Assembly: GCA_015143295.1 (NCBI GenBank)
Contig: CM026570.1
Span: 21,459,250 to 21,523,249 of the forward strand
DNA length: 64,000 bases
Reading direction: 5' to 3'
Origin: Tetracentron sinense
Taxonomy: Eukaryota; Streptophyta; Magnoliopsida; Trochodendrales; Trochodendraceae
Positions 22,567 through 33,226 of this stretch are shown piece by piece. Positions within the stretch are counted from its first letter, which is position 1, and each line of letters begins with the position of its first letter. The translations under genes were made by a program, and so were the position numbers. The notes beneath the pieces were generated by a model. It saw only the letters and a list, made by a program, of their open reading frames with translations. It did no database searches and was not told the origin of the DNA.

Positions 22567-23906
22567 TGAAAAATCACTCGGTGAACCCCAAATAAAATAT
22601 TCGAGTTGAGAACTCACAAAACTAAGGGGGGATGGCTAGCTTTCCCTATAATTCTTTCTACCCTTTTTAATATTTAATAATTAAATTATTAACTAAGGGA
22701 AAATAATAATCAAGTGCGGAAAAGGAAAACAAGCAAACCACAACACAAGGTTTTTTACGTGGAAACCCTTCCGGGAAAAACCACGGGACCTAGTCCAGCA
22801 AAGAGATATCACTAAGACAAAGTCAACAAGAACTTACAAGACTCGAACTTGACTCCTTCGGACTTGACACTACGATCCTTCAGTTCTTAGTCCTCCACGC
22901 CTCGAAAAGTCATCACGTACCCGCAAGTCCCGTGATCAACCGCAGTCGCTCGTACTTCTCTTAGATCTCCACAACAACCACGATCCTTCTCGGATCGATC
23001 TCCTTCTACGAAGGCTCCGGATCACAAACACCGGCCAAAGACACACACGTGTCGGGATTGTCAAATTAATTTTCTAACAATCTCTAGAGAGATCTTAAAA
23101 CCATGAAGATCACACAATACAAGAGCTAAGAATAGAAAAGTTATTCTTGCATTCTCTAGAGAGGTTGTGAGAGGAGGGATCAACTATAATCAATGAAGAA
23201 TAAAAGAAACCCTTGGAGAGAGTTCTCCAGCCTCTACTCTCACAAACTAATAAGATCTCTACGAATTAGGTCAATAGAATTCGTATTTATAGATTCCAAA
23301 GAGATTGCATGTGAATAGAACTCTTATTTAGCAAGGATAGATCTATCCATGGTGTGGACGGATCTATCCATTGCCCACGGATCTATCCGTCATCACCAAG
23401 GATAGATCCTTCAAAGTCTATTCATGTAAGCACCGATCTATCAAAGTTAGCACCGATCTATCTATCACACCAAGGATAGATCTATTCATATGTTGATAGA
23501 TCTATCCTTCATTACCAAGGATAGATCCTTCAAAATATGACTCTCTGGAAAAAATCCTCATACATATTTTTTCACCACCGATCTATTCAACATGGAGAAG
23601 GATAGATCCTTCATTCCATACTTGGCCAATTTCGAATATTTCGAATGACTTGAATACAATAACTTTTTTATGGAATTATACTAAACTCCTAGGTTGATAA
23701 AAAGGTGTTCTAAGTCAAAAACCAACCTAGGTAATGGGTCACTAAGTCACTTACCTTCATAGATCCGGAGGTGATACTTGATGTAGATTTCTTCTCTTTT
23801 CTTCGGCTTCTTGAAGCTTTACCAAGTATGACAAGTTGACTTTAAAATGACTCCACTATGACCTACGTTTCGATACAGAATTAGCCAAGATATTTTTGGA
23901 CTTACG
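22567..23906 (-). mobile_element. Solo LTR of a related Sirevirus, nested in element C
   Basis: A 1340-bp copia LTR in inverse orientation with no internal region and matched 5-bp TSDs. It aligns loosely, inverted, with the Sirevirus LTR along its whole length. Shared blocks are TTTTTTACGTGGAAACCC and GGGAAAAACCACGGGACC near 22750-22790, the ACAAGTTGA and TGACCTA blocks near 23840, and the Sirevirus-like end near 23900. Its own palindrome is GGATAGATCTATCC (23335-23348) plus several ACGGATCTATCCGT forms over 23335-23612, with a TATAAATA box near 23284-23291 on the minus strand. It is a product of LTR-LTR recombination and belongs to a different subfamily from element C. Confidence 0.82.
23335..23612 (-). 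promoter_or_regulatory. GGATAGATCTATCC palindrome array in solo LTR
   Basis: About ten full or half copies of GGATAGATCTATCC / GGATCTATCCGT, including a perfect 14-bp palindrome at 23335-23348, lie upstream (minus sense) of TATAAATA at 23284-23291. Confidence 0.6.
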
Positions 23907-23911
23907 ATTCT
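23907..23911. repeat. Target-site duplication ATTCT (right) of solo LTR
   Basis: Matches 22562-22566. Confidence 0.75.
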
Positions 23912-23999
23912 TTATGATTTTAATGAAATCAATTATTGCAAATTTTTTGGTGAATTGGTTATTTTGAGGTGAAAATGAGTTTTTATTGTACCATTGGTT

Positions 24000-24108
24000 G
24001 AGGGGGAGAAATGGTTGTAAATGTAAAATTTTTTGAAAATTTTTCAGACCACCGATCGCTCGGTGTTAAAGACCGATCGATCGGTCTTTCGTGAACAGAG
24101 TTATAAAA
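24000..24108 (+). promoter_or_regulatory. U3-like module upstream of the Sirevirus env-like frame
   Basis: In 109 bp this holds a polypurine run GAGGGGGAGAA (24000-24010), TGTAAAT as at the LTR start, and two palindromes, ACCGATCGCTCGGT (24051-24064) and ACCGATCGATCGGT (24072-24085). TATAAAA follows at 24102-24108. These palindromes match those in this element's LTRs. The env-like ATG follows 190 bp downstream. Promoter function is inferred. Confidence 0.5.
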
Positions 24109-24297
24109 CCCTCATTTCTATTTTTTTGTTCACTTCTTCTCCGAACTCCAAAGCGATCTCTCGGTTACCTCTCCTCCAAATCCTTCCTACGGTCATTCCA
24201 TTCAACTCTAAGGGTTTCCCAAGCATAAAAAAGGTAAGCCTTGTACGTTTTCTTGCGTATAGGTTGAATTTCTCATCTAGGGCATCGTTGTTCATCC

Positions 24298-25590
24298 ATG
24301 GCTTTCATTTTGTCCTTAATCCTTCTAGCCTATCTCATGTCTGGCGTTCCCAAACGCCGAAAGTTGGTCCTCAACAACCAAGAGGACCCTCCTGAAGATG
24401 AGCAAATCCAAGAGCCCTTTTCCTTCACTCCTATAGGTCATGGGATTTCAATAGGGGATCGACCAATTTGTAGAATGGTGGATTCTACTACTGAAAATCG
24501 CCAAAAGGCTTTGGCAGATAAAACCCAGAAACAAAAGGGAAAAGCCAGTTCATCTTCCACTGTTCTATTGGGTCCTTTCATTAGCCCTAATGCTGCTCAA
24601 CTTTATAGTGAGTATTTTAGTAAAAAGGGTATAATGGTTGAAAGGAGCATTAGAATTTCAGATTTTGGTGATTACTACCTTTCTAAAATCATTACTGATC
24701 GTCACTGGGAAGGTCTTCTCAATTTATCCGGTCCTGTTCCTATTCAGTTAGTCCAGGAATTTTACTCAATTTTTTCTGAAATAAATTTCAAAACCTGGTC
24801 TTTTAAATCTCGATCTTTAGAACAATCAGTTTTGATAAATCCAAATGTCATTGCAAAATTTCTTGGTTGTCCTCGAGTTCCAGATGCCTATTATCCTTAT
24901 AAATACAAGAAAGATGAGGATAAAGAATGTATGAACAATGTAGTCACATTTCTTTGTGGTGCTCCTACATTTTGGGTTGGTTCCTTAATCGAAGTCACAA
25001 AACTCACTAGGGATGCCAGACTTGTAAACCTAGTAATGAGTGCAAATATACACCCAAAGGTTCATACTGCAGACCTTAGGAAAGATAGAGCTCAATTTTT
25101 ATTCAGTCTCCTTCGTGGACATGATATTGACCTTGCAGCCCACATAATTGATTTGATGATTCAAGCCCATCAAACTCAAACTGTGGTTGGAGCTCTTCCC
25201 TTTGGATCCCTAATTACTAAACTCCTTGGTTCTTAAGGAATTATTGCTCCTCCTGGAGTTCCTACTCGTACTCCGAAAGGTCCAATCAACAAAAAGACCA
25301 TCGATCAGAGTTTCTCTCATGCTTCAGTTCGAGATATTGAGGAAGAAGCTGATTTTGGTACAGGATCCTCTCATGCATCTCCGGCCACGATTGATGATCT
25401 AGCCAGAATGATGAGAGAGATGTAGATGGATCTCTCAACGCACATTTCATCTCACCAGGAGTTCACGACAGAGATCCGTGGCAGACTTGGATCACTGGAT
25501 GCAGCAGTGCTGGGCGTACAGAGAGATGTTCGTGACTTTCGAACTTATTATGAGACCCAGCTCACTTCTGATGATGAGCAGGAGTGATAG
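24298..25590 (+). CDS. Sirevirus env-like region
   Basis: The first ~312 residues form one frame (MAFILSLILLAY... then GVPKRRKL), and related sequence continues to about 25590. The start carries a short hydrophobic stretch (residues 1-14), and a second possible start lies at residue 14. Residues ~105-260 resemble the domain called putative plant transposon protein, found in env-like frames of Sireviruses and Athila elements (ISDFGDYYLSKII, HWEGLL, FYSIFSEI, IAKFLGCP). The distal part is rich in charged residues and may form a coiled coil. Function is unknown, and envelope activity has not been shown for this family. It has a small number of breaks. Confidence 0.72.
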
Positions 25591-26202
25591 TTAGATTGAT
25601 GTATTAGGATAGAAACTCCTTATGGTTCATGTATATATTTTGGAGTTTATCTTAGTCTTAGTATTAGTTTGACATTTAGATGTATTTTGTCTTGGTTGTA
25701 CTTAGTACAAACCTTTTGGATGTTATTGACTTGGTCATAGATGTATGCTTTTGAATGGTTTATACTCATTTTCTTATATCTCATCTCATTTGTGTTTATG
25801 CATTAATTTTATTGTTAATAGTACGCCATTGGCATTTCGAGCCAAAAAGGGGGAGAGTGCATGATAACACATGATTTTGTGGATGTGGATGATGATTTTG
25901 TGGATGATGTTATGGAAACATGATTAACCTGTTATGGATATAGTATTGTGGAATTGTGGATGTTATACATGTTTTATTTCTTCCCATATTTTATTTCCCA
26001 TGCTTCACAGGTTTTTGATTTAGCATGTGTAGGCAAACAGGTTCTAAGTTTGGTGAATCATGACAAGTTAAAATGTCAAATGTCATGTAATTATTTTTGA
26101 GTCATGTAAAGGTCAATTTTCCATTTTTGAATCATTTGGGAAAATTTGAACCTAGTATATGAGTTAGTCTTGTTTTGTCCCGGAATTGCCAAAGGGGGAG
26201 AT
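25591..26202 (+). other. Sirevirus 3' leader with repeated polypurine tracts
   Basis: AT-rich non-coding DNA containing AAAAAGGGGGAGAG at 25844-25857 and the LTR-adjacent AAAGGGGGAGAT at 26191-26202. A third similar run is at 24000. Multiple polypurine tracts upstream of the 3' LTR are a described Sirevirus trait. Confidence 0.75.
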
Positions 26203-27423
26203 TGTAAATCCCTAAGTAGGTGTTGGCAAATTCCGTGATCATTAGATAGGTCATGTGAGTCGAGTCGTGTTCAACTTGTCAGAAGAGAAGAGCTAAAGCA
26301 TAAAGAAGATTGAAGAAAGTGAAGAAAAAGCTCCTACTCTGGATCTAGAAAGGTAATGGACTTAGAGACCCCTACCTAGGTTGGATTTGACTTAGATAAC
26401 TCTAAACATACCTAGGAGGATAGTTTTAAACCTAATAAAGTTGTTTGATCTTAGTTGAATCAAGTAATCTTAAAATGAAGTATGGTTTGAAACAAATTCT
26501 ATCTCAACCGATCGCTCGGTGTTGAGACCGATCGATCGGTGGCCTACCGAGCGATCGGTGGCTATCGACTGGACAAAAAATTTGTATGGGGTATTTTTCC
26601 AGAGAGATGATTTTCAACCGCTCGATCGGTTATGAGCACCGATCGATCCGTTTTGGACCGAGCGATCGGTAATGTACACCGATCGATCGGTCCCCGTAAA
26701 AAGAATTTTTATTTTTCTGGATTCTTTTTTAAACCCTATATAAACAACTTTTTGGAGACCTAATTCGTATCTTTGTTTATTTTTGAAAGAGTAGAGGTCT
26801 GAGAAACTCATCCAGGGTTTTTCCTATTGTTCTTATTAGATCTTTGTTGATCCCTCTTCTTTCTTTGATCCTAGAGAATGCAAGTATAGATCTAAACCTT
26901 TGATCTTGCATTGTGTGATCTCAGATCTATATGAGATCCCTCTAGGGTTTGAAACTTCCAAAATTGATTCACAACCCTACACCTTGTGTGTGTGTCCGGT
27001 GTTTGATCCGGAGCCTTCGTGGAAGGAGATCGATCGTGTGTGATCGTGGTTTTGAAGTAGCTTGAGAAGATTTGGTCGGTGTGGAACCGAAGCTGCTACG
27101 GCGGAGATCGAACCTGCTGGTTCGTGGAAATCAAGAGTAAGAGTCTATACCTAGGAACGTCGTTTCTGTTTTGGTAAGGTCTTGTCTTGTACTTAAAATC
27201 TTTTCATAGTGAAGTTTATTGCTGGACGAGGTCCCTTGGTTTTTTCCCGTTAGGGTTTTCCACGTAAAAATCTTCTGTGTTTGATTTGTGTGGATTGACT
27301 GAGTGAATTGTTCATTGATTTCTAAACATATTAATTGAAAAATTAAAATTGGTTAGAAATTATTAGATAGACCTATTCACCCCCCCTCTAGGTCTTAGAG
27401 ATCATTGATCTGGATAAATTTCA
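26203..27423 (+). mobile_element. 3' LTR of Sirevirus element C
   Basis: 1221 bp, with the same ends as 5127-6346 and roughly fifteen base differences by eye. The palindrome array is 26517-26691 and TATATAAA is at 26737-26744. Confidence 0.93.
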
Positions 27424-29290
27424 TTGTCCTAAGTCACATTGTGTCCAAGCGGGGCATAGAAGTAGACAAGGCCAAGGTTGACCTTATCACGAGTCTTCCA
27501 CCACCTACCATGGTTCGGCAGATTCGTTCCTTTTTAGGCCATACGGGATTTTATTGTTGCTTTATTAAGGATCTTAGTAAGGTTGCATGACCTTTGGGCA
27601 ACTTGCTTGCTAAAGATATTACATTTTCCTTTTGATAAGGATTGCCTTGAGGCATTTGAAAACTCCGCACTCTACTGTCTACTACCCCCATCTTGCAACC
27701 TCCTGACTGGTCCCTCCCCTTTGAACTCATGTGTGATGCGTCCAACTATGCAGTTGGTGCAGTTTTAGGACAAAGGGTGCATATATAGAACCCCTCATGT
27801 CATCTACTACTCGAGTAAGACCCTGTTGGATGCTCAATTGAACTATACCACTATCGAGAAGGAACTACTTGTTGTTGTCTATGCTCTAGACAAATTCTGA
27901 TCCTACCTTATAGGATCTAAGATCTTGGTGTACACCGATCACACCGCATTGCGGTATCTCCTATCTAAGAAGGATGCCAAACCTAGGTTGATCCGATGGA
28001 TCCTCTTGCTTCAAGAGTTTGACTTAGAGATTCGTGATAAAAAGGGATCCAACGATGTTGTTGTTGACCATCTCTCTAGAATCCTAGTTAACTCTTCACC
28101 GGATTCCCAACCCGTCTGTGATACCTTTCCGGATGAGCAGTTGCTTGAGGTAACACATGTAAAACCACGATGGTTTGCAGATATTGTCAATACCTCGCCA
28201 CTGGGCAAATCTCCCCTTCATGATCTAAACAAGACAAAAGCCAATTCTTCTCACAAGTAAATATTTTTTTTGGGAAGATCTGATGCTTTTCAAATATTGG
28301 TCTGATCAAGTGATCCGGCGCTGCGTACCTGAGAATGAGTTTCATAGTAAACTCATATTTTGTCATTCTCTCGTATGCGGTGGACACTTTGGTGGAAAGA
28401 AGACCGCTGCAAAGGTCTTGCAAAGTGGATTTTATTGGCCCTCTCTCTTTGGGGATGCCCATGACTTTTGTCAGGTTTGTACTAGGTGCCAACAATTAAG
28501 AGCTATGTCTCGTCGAGACATGATGCCTTTTACCCACATTCTAATAGTTGAAGTTTTCAATGTTTGGGGGATAGACTTCATGGGTCCCTTTCCACCGTCT
28601 TTCGGGATGGAATACGTATTGGTGGGAGTGGACTATGTTTTGAAATGGGTCGAAGCGGTTGCCACCAAGACTAATGACCACAAGGTTGTAGTCAAGTTCT
28701 TACACGAGAACATCTTTAGTCGGTTTGGCACACCGCGAGCCATTAGAAGTGATGGAGATAAACACTTCTGTAATAGAGCATTCCAAGCTCTAACCCACAA
28801 ATACTCCATTACTCATAAAGTGGTGAAACCATATTATACACAAACTAGTGGTCAAGTTGAGGTCTCGAATAGGGAAATCAAGAACATCCTCATGAGAACT
28901 GTGAGGACAGACAGAAAAGACTGGTTTTTGAGATTGAACGATGCCTTATGGGCTTATCGGACAGCTTTCAAGACCCCTATTGATATGTCTCCCTATTGTC
29001 TTGTCTTTGGCAAGGCTTGCCATCTTCCGGTGGAGTTAGAACACAAAGCCCTTTAGGCCATAAAGAAGTTTAACTTCGACATGGTCCAGGTGGGATCCAC
29101 TCGAAAACTTCAACTCTCCGATTTAGAAGAACTGAGGAATGACGCATATGATAGTGCCAAGATCTATAAGGCAAAGGTAAAGGCTTTCCATGACAAACAC
29201 ATTGTTCGAAAGTCCTTTGAGCCTAATCAGAAAGTCTGGTTATTCAATTCAAAACTACGTTTATTCCCAGGCAAGCTTTGCTCTAGATGA
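27424..29290 (+). pseudogene. pol: Athila RT end, RNase H and integrase (broken)
   Basis: In order: HIVSKRGIEVDKAKV and IRSFLGHTGFY (RT thumb); an RNase H region with [11 protein letters not shown] near 27930 and the DHLSRI end near 28060. Integrase has a zinc-binding H-H-C-C region ([16 protein letters not shown]...CQVCTRCQ, 28365-28500) and core motifs [21 protein letters not shown] and a [11 protein letters not shown] region supplying D, D and E. The tail [22 protein letters not shown] is the usual Athila integrase C terminus. Several breaks are present. Confidence 0.82.
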
Positions 29291-29658
29291 GATGGAAATT
29301 TCGTAGTTATTGCCGTTTTTCCCTATGGAGCGGTAGAAATTCAAGACCCAAAGGATGGGCATGTTCTCCAAGTCAATGGTCAACGATTAAAACCCTATGT
29401 TGAGGGTATTACAAACGGAGATGAGGTTCTCGATCTCCAGGATCCGATCTATATAGACGGATGAGAGCATATACTAAGTTCGGCTGAAGACTCAAAACTT
29501 AGCACTCGTTGGGAGGCAGCCGAACATGTAGAGTTTTCTTAGGAGTTTAGGACCCTTGTTTTTAAAATTTTTCTTTTTAGATTTTTAGTTTTTCCCTTCG
29601 TAGCCAAATTCAAGTTTGGGGTGGTTTCTAAGTAAACCACCCCAAAAAAAAAAAAGGC
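29291..29658 (+). other. Athila post-integrase spacer
   Basis: The degraded pol end runs into non-coding DNA. A GGGTGG...CCACCCC inverted repeat and poly-A run lie near 29618-29655. Confidence 0.6.
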
Positions 29659-29855
29659 TTTACGATCGATCGTAAAAATTTGCAATTCTAGCCAAACTTT
29701 CTGTCCCATCTATGATCGTTCGTCTGGAAGCTACGAACGATCGTAAAATTCCAATCTTTAGGCCAAACTTTCTGTCTCATCTACGATCGTTCGTCTGGAA
29801 GTTACGAACGATCGTAAAATTCCAATCTTCAGGCTAAACTTTCTGTCCCATCTAC
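29659..29855 (+). promoter_or_regulatory. Palindrome and inverted-repeat array upstream of Athila env-like region
   Basis: It begins with the perfect 18-bp palindrome TTTACGATCGATCGTAAA (29659-29676). About three ~71-bp direct repeats follow (near 29692, 29763, 29834). The first two each carry a 12-bp inverted pair ACGATCGTTCGT...ACGAACGATCGT separated by 9-10 bases (29712-29744 and 29782-29815). The same pair occurs in this element's LTR at 45571-45603. The env-like ATG lies at about 29982. Confidence 0.6.
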
Positions 29856-29981
29856 TATCGAGTATTAGCCTATCTCCGTGAGGGTCCCATTGTTTATGCT
29901 CAATTTCGATTAGGAATTGCCTTTTCCAAAAGGGCACTCCAACTGTTTGTCGAAGCGCTTTAGTCCATTTTTTTTGGAAAT

Positions 29982-30655
29982 ATGGGACCCAAACACATTC
30001 GTAGGACCATACCCACACCACCTGATTCCCCACCACAACCTCAGTCACCTTCGTAGCCTCCCTCTCCTCAATCTCCACAGTCTCTATCATCGGTTTGGCA
30101 TGCCAAATCAGAACCCAACATCCTCGATTACAAAGTCAGCCGAATGGCAGTCTTTGATCTCAATTTCTTACAAGCTCTTCCAGAAGCCTCCTTCTGTCTG
30201 ACTGAGCTTACAAAGTGGGGCCTTCAATGCTTCCTCACCCCCACCGGGTCGACTTACCCTCGTCTCATCCACCTCTTTTACTAGAATATGCATATTATGG
30301 ATGATGAGACCCCCACCCTTGAGACCATTATTGATGGGCACACTATCACTGTGATCCATGCCTCTATAGTTCGGGCCCTAAATTACCCAACCTCCGCTCC
30401 TGTCAGTCCTCATTTCCTCAACTTGAGTCTATGGTTGCTGACATGTGTGGAGGGTAATTCCACAACTCTACCTGCACGAGATGCTCCTTTCTTCCACCCC
30501 ACTGTTGGTTTTTGGATAGTGTGTTCGCCCGGAACCTATATCCATTTAACCACAAAACCGAGCACCAAGGGCCCTTATTAGAAGTCGTCTACTGTGTGTA
30601 CAAAGGGGTCTAGATAGATATCGTCGAGTCAGTTTTCCACACCATTCAGCGGGTG
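29982..30655 (+). pseudogene. Athila env-like region, first part (broken)
   Basis: It begins MGPKHIRRTIPTPPDSPPQP, a proline-rich start common in Athila env-like frames. A domain with SRMAVFDLNFLQAL, LTELTKWGL, LIHLFY and IVRALNYP follows. Its spacing resembles the plant-transposon-protein domain of the Sirevirus env-like frame at 24298. The distal part lies at 43211. Function is unknown, with a few breaks. Confidence 0.62.
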
Positions 30656-30660
30656 TACAT
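30656..30660. repeat. Target-site duplication TACAT (left)
   Basis: Matches TACAT at 43206-43210, flanking the Tat-like element. Confidence 0.92.
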
Positions 30661-32945
30661 TGTGAGTACCTGGATTTTACCCTCCCTTCCCGATCAGGAT
30701 AAATCCCAATAAGGAATGGTGATAAATTGTAATTGAGTTGTGAGTCGCCACCTATCTAATTCTGAGGGAAATAGGTCCCTGAATTTGTTGGATAAGGCAT
30801 GGTTTAGAAATCAGAGGTCAGGGTAAAGGATTCATTTGAGTTAGGGGAAGGTGTTAGGCACCCCTAAACTCCCATCCGGAGATGGTTACCTACTCTCTAA
30901 GTCTGAATCAAATAAAGGAAACCGTATAAGAAACTTGCAATTCGATCTATATGCTGAGCAATGTAATATTGACTGAAATAAATGAATTGAGAGGGATAGG
31001 GTAGAAATGGAACAAGGATTCTATCATAGCGGAGCTGAACCCGATCAGGGTTGCCTACGTATCCACAGTTAGTGGAATCAAGCCACACGTAGTTCCGGAG
31101 GGAAGTTGATGGTTTGATTTGATTTGATTGGATTGGATTGTGGGTGATTGAAAGGTTTGAGGGTTTTTGCTCTTATTTGATGAGCGAGGTGGCCTTTTAA
31201 GCTCGTTCTGAGGGGCGAAAGGTTGAAGGATTTGATTTGATGGATTTCACTGATCTGGGAGCGAAATGGCCTTTTAAGCTTGTGCTGAGGAGCGATGGGG
31301 CAGTTTAAGCTCGTGCTGAGGAGCCTGGCGAGGTGGGTATTTGAACAGGATTTGAACTGAGGTTCTAACAAGGGATTAAGAATAGATAGGGTTTCACTAG
31401 AGCTTAACTAGAGTTTACCTAGGGTTAACTAGGGCTTAATCAGGGTTTACCTAGGGTTAACTAGGGCTTAATCAGGGTTTAACTAGGGTTTACTAGAGTT
31501 AATTGGATTTAACTGAGGTTAACTGGGATGACTAGGGTTAACTAGAGTTAACTGGGATTAACTAGGGTTAATTGGGTTTAACTGGGGTTAACTGGGTTTA
31601 ACTGGGATTAACTGGGGTTAACTGGGTTTAACTGGGATTAACTAGGGTTAACTGGGGTTAACTAGAGTTAACTGGGATTAACTAGGGTTAACTGGGTTTA
31701 ACTGGGATTAACTAGGGTTAACTGGGGTTAACTGGGTTTAACTGGGATTAACTGGGGTTTTGACTGGGATTAACTAGGATTAAATGGGTTTAACTGGGGT
31801 TAACTAGAGTTAACTAGGATTAACTAGGGTTTTTGGGCAGAGGTTCGACTAGGCGAAACAGGTTTTGAACCGGGATTTGGGCAGGGGTTCGACTAGGCGA
31901 GGCTAGTTTTGGAACCGGGATTTGGGCAGAGGTTCGACTAGGCGAGAGTAATTTTGAACCGGGATTTGGGCAGAGGTTCGACAGGGTAAGCCGGGTTTAA
32001 ATAAAACCGGGCAGGGGTTTGACAGGGTAGCAGTCTAAGTATAAAAAACAATAAAATAATTATACTAAGAAAGGACAAAGCAAACGTCAGAGTTTCGGCA
32101 ATTTTACCTTCCGGGAAACCCAAAAGGGTGTCTGAATTAAGTGCTCCCGAGAACGATTCTTCGAAATCGAGTTCCCGGGATCGCCGACGCCAAAAGAAGG
32201 ATTTTCGAAAGAGGAGAGAGAAGAGAGCAAGTGGAAAAGGAATGAAGAATGAAGGAAGGGGTGGGGGTATTTATAGTTTTTAAAACAGTATGAACAGTGA
32301 GTCGGCAACGCGATATTTCGAAATCCGCGCCTTTTTAAACGGCGAGATTTTAATATATTTTATTATTAACAAAAATAATAATAAAAAATGAAGTTTGCCA
32401 TGGAAGTGGGACCGACATGGTCCCGCGCCTTTTAAAAGGGCGAGCTTGCCCCTTAGGGCCTGTTTGGCTTTTTAAAAAACTGATTTTTTGGTTTTTTTGT
32501 TTATACTCCTATTTGCTGAAAAACTGTTTTTATCGTTTGAAGCACATTGAGTCCAAAAATAGTCAAAATTAAAATGATAAAATCTAGAAAAATATTTTTA
32601 GATAAAACATGAATTTTTTGGTGCTTTTCAGGGGTGTTTTGGTCATTTTATACTCCAGGGGCGTTTCGGTCATTTTCTACCTTTTTAAGTCTGATTTAAT
32701 CCCAAAAATAACCAAAATTCATCAAAAAATTTGTAAAATCATTTTGAACCAAATGAAAACTTTTAGAATTTTTTCAGGGGTATTTTGGTCATTTTTCACC
32801 CTAGGGGCATTTTGGTCAATTTTCACCTAAGGGGCGTTTTTCGGAAATTGAAGCACGTGGAAAGAGAGTCTTAAAAGAGGGTTTTTAAGAGGATTTTTAG
32901 AAGGCTAAAAGATGCTAAAAGGGGTGCAAAATTGGGGTGCTTACA
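30661..32945 (-). mobile_element. 3' LTR of Tat-like element E (2285 bp)
   Basis: It contains a GGGTTAACTGGG-type array (31400-31830), four GGGCAGAGGTTCGAC-type repeats (31840-32030), and repeated GGTCATTTT/GGGGCGTTT blocks near 32630-32850. The right end is GGGTGCTTACA. Confidence 0.9.
31400..31830 (-). repeat. TTAACTGGG tandem array in Tat-like LTR
   Basis: About forty units of a 9-11-bp motif (TTAACTGGG, TTTAACTGGG, TTAACTAGGG) fall in higher-order blocks of about 60-70 bp. GTTAAC is itself palindromic. The partner array is 41535-41970. Confidence 0.85.
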
Positions 32946-32960
32946 GTTGCCCCTCTTTGT
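32946..32960 (-). other. Polypurine tract of element E
   Basis: In element sense GACAAAGAGGGGCAAC directly precedes the 3' LTR. Confidence 0.7.
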
Positions 32961-33226
32961 CGGAGGGTGCGGGCACGTGAACGACAAAGACTATAAGACC
33001 TCAATTTTGCACGTGCTACAACTTGTGAGTTTGAAAAAAAAGAGTTTAAAAAGAAAGTTAACTTATGCTTAGACTGCTTGACACAAAGGGGATCCTAAAG
33101 GACGGGGTTGATGGGAGAACCTGTTCAGTTGTTGGGGGATAGAGAAGAAATGGATGGTTTATCCTTAGTGATGAAACATCCGAGATATGGGAGAGAAGTT
33201 CTTCGCCTTATTGCAAAGGGAAAAAG

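Larger units (their letters stand above)
5127..27423 (+). mobile_element. Sirevirus (Ty1/copia, SIRE/Maximus lineage), element C, with two nested insertions
   Basis: The LTRs are 5127-6346 and 26203-27423 (about 1.22 kb each, roughly 1% different by eye, so the insertion is young). The TSD is TTGTC at 5122-5126 and 27424-27428. Without the nested Tekay element and solo LTR it would be about 11.2 kb, in the large size range of Sireviruses. The parts in order are LTR, Met PBS, long gag with coiled coil and two zinc knuckles, a single pol frame that looks whole, an env-like region, repeated polypurine tracts and LTR. The gag is split by the Tekay insertion at 8203/17994. Confidence 0.93.
27424..30660 (+). 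mobile_element. Athila element, segment 2
   Basis: The segment continues segment 1 after the Sirevirus. It holds the RT end, RNase H, integrase, a palindrome-repeat spacer and the start of the env-like region. It stops at the Tat-like insertion (TSD TACAT at 30656-30660). It is broken in many places. Confidence 0.85.

Noticed and set aside
29618-29656. Poly-A and GGGTGG/CCACCCC near 29620-29655 as a terminator
   Set aside because: It is inside the Athila spacer, a simple inverted repeat next to an A-run. Hairpin terminators are not expected for plant polymerase II transcripts.
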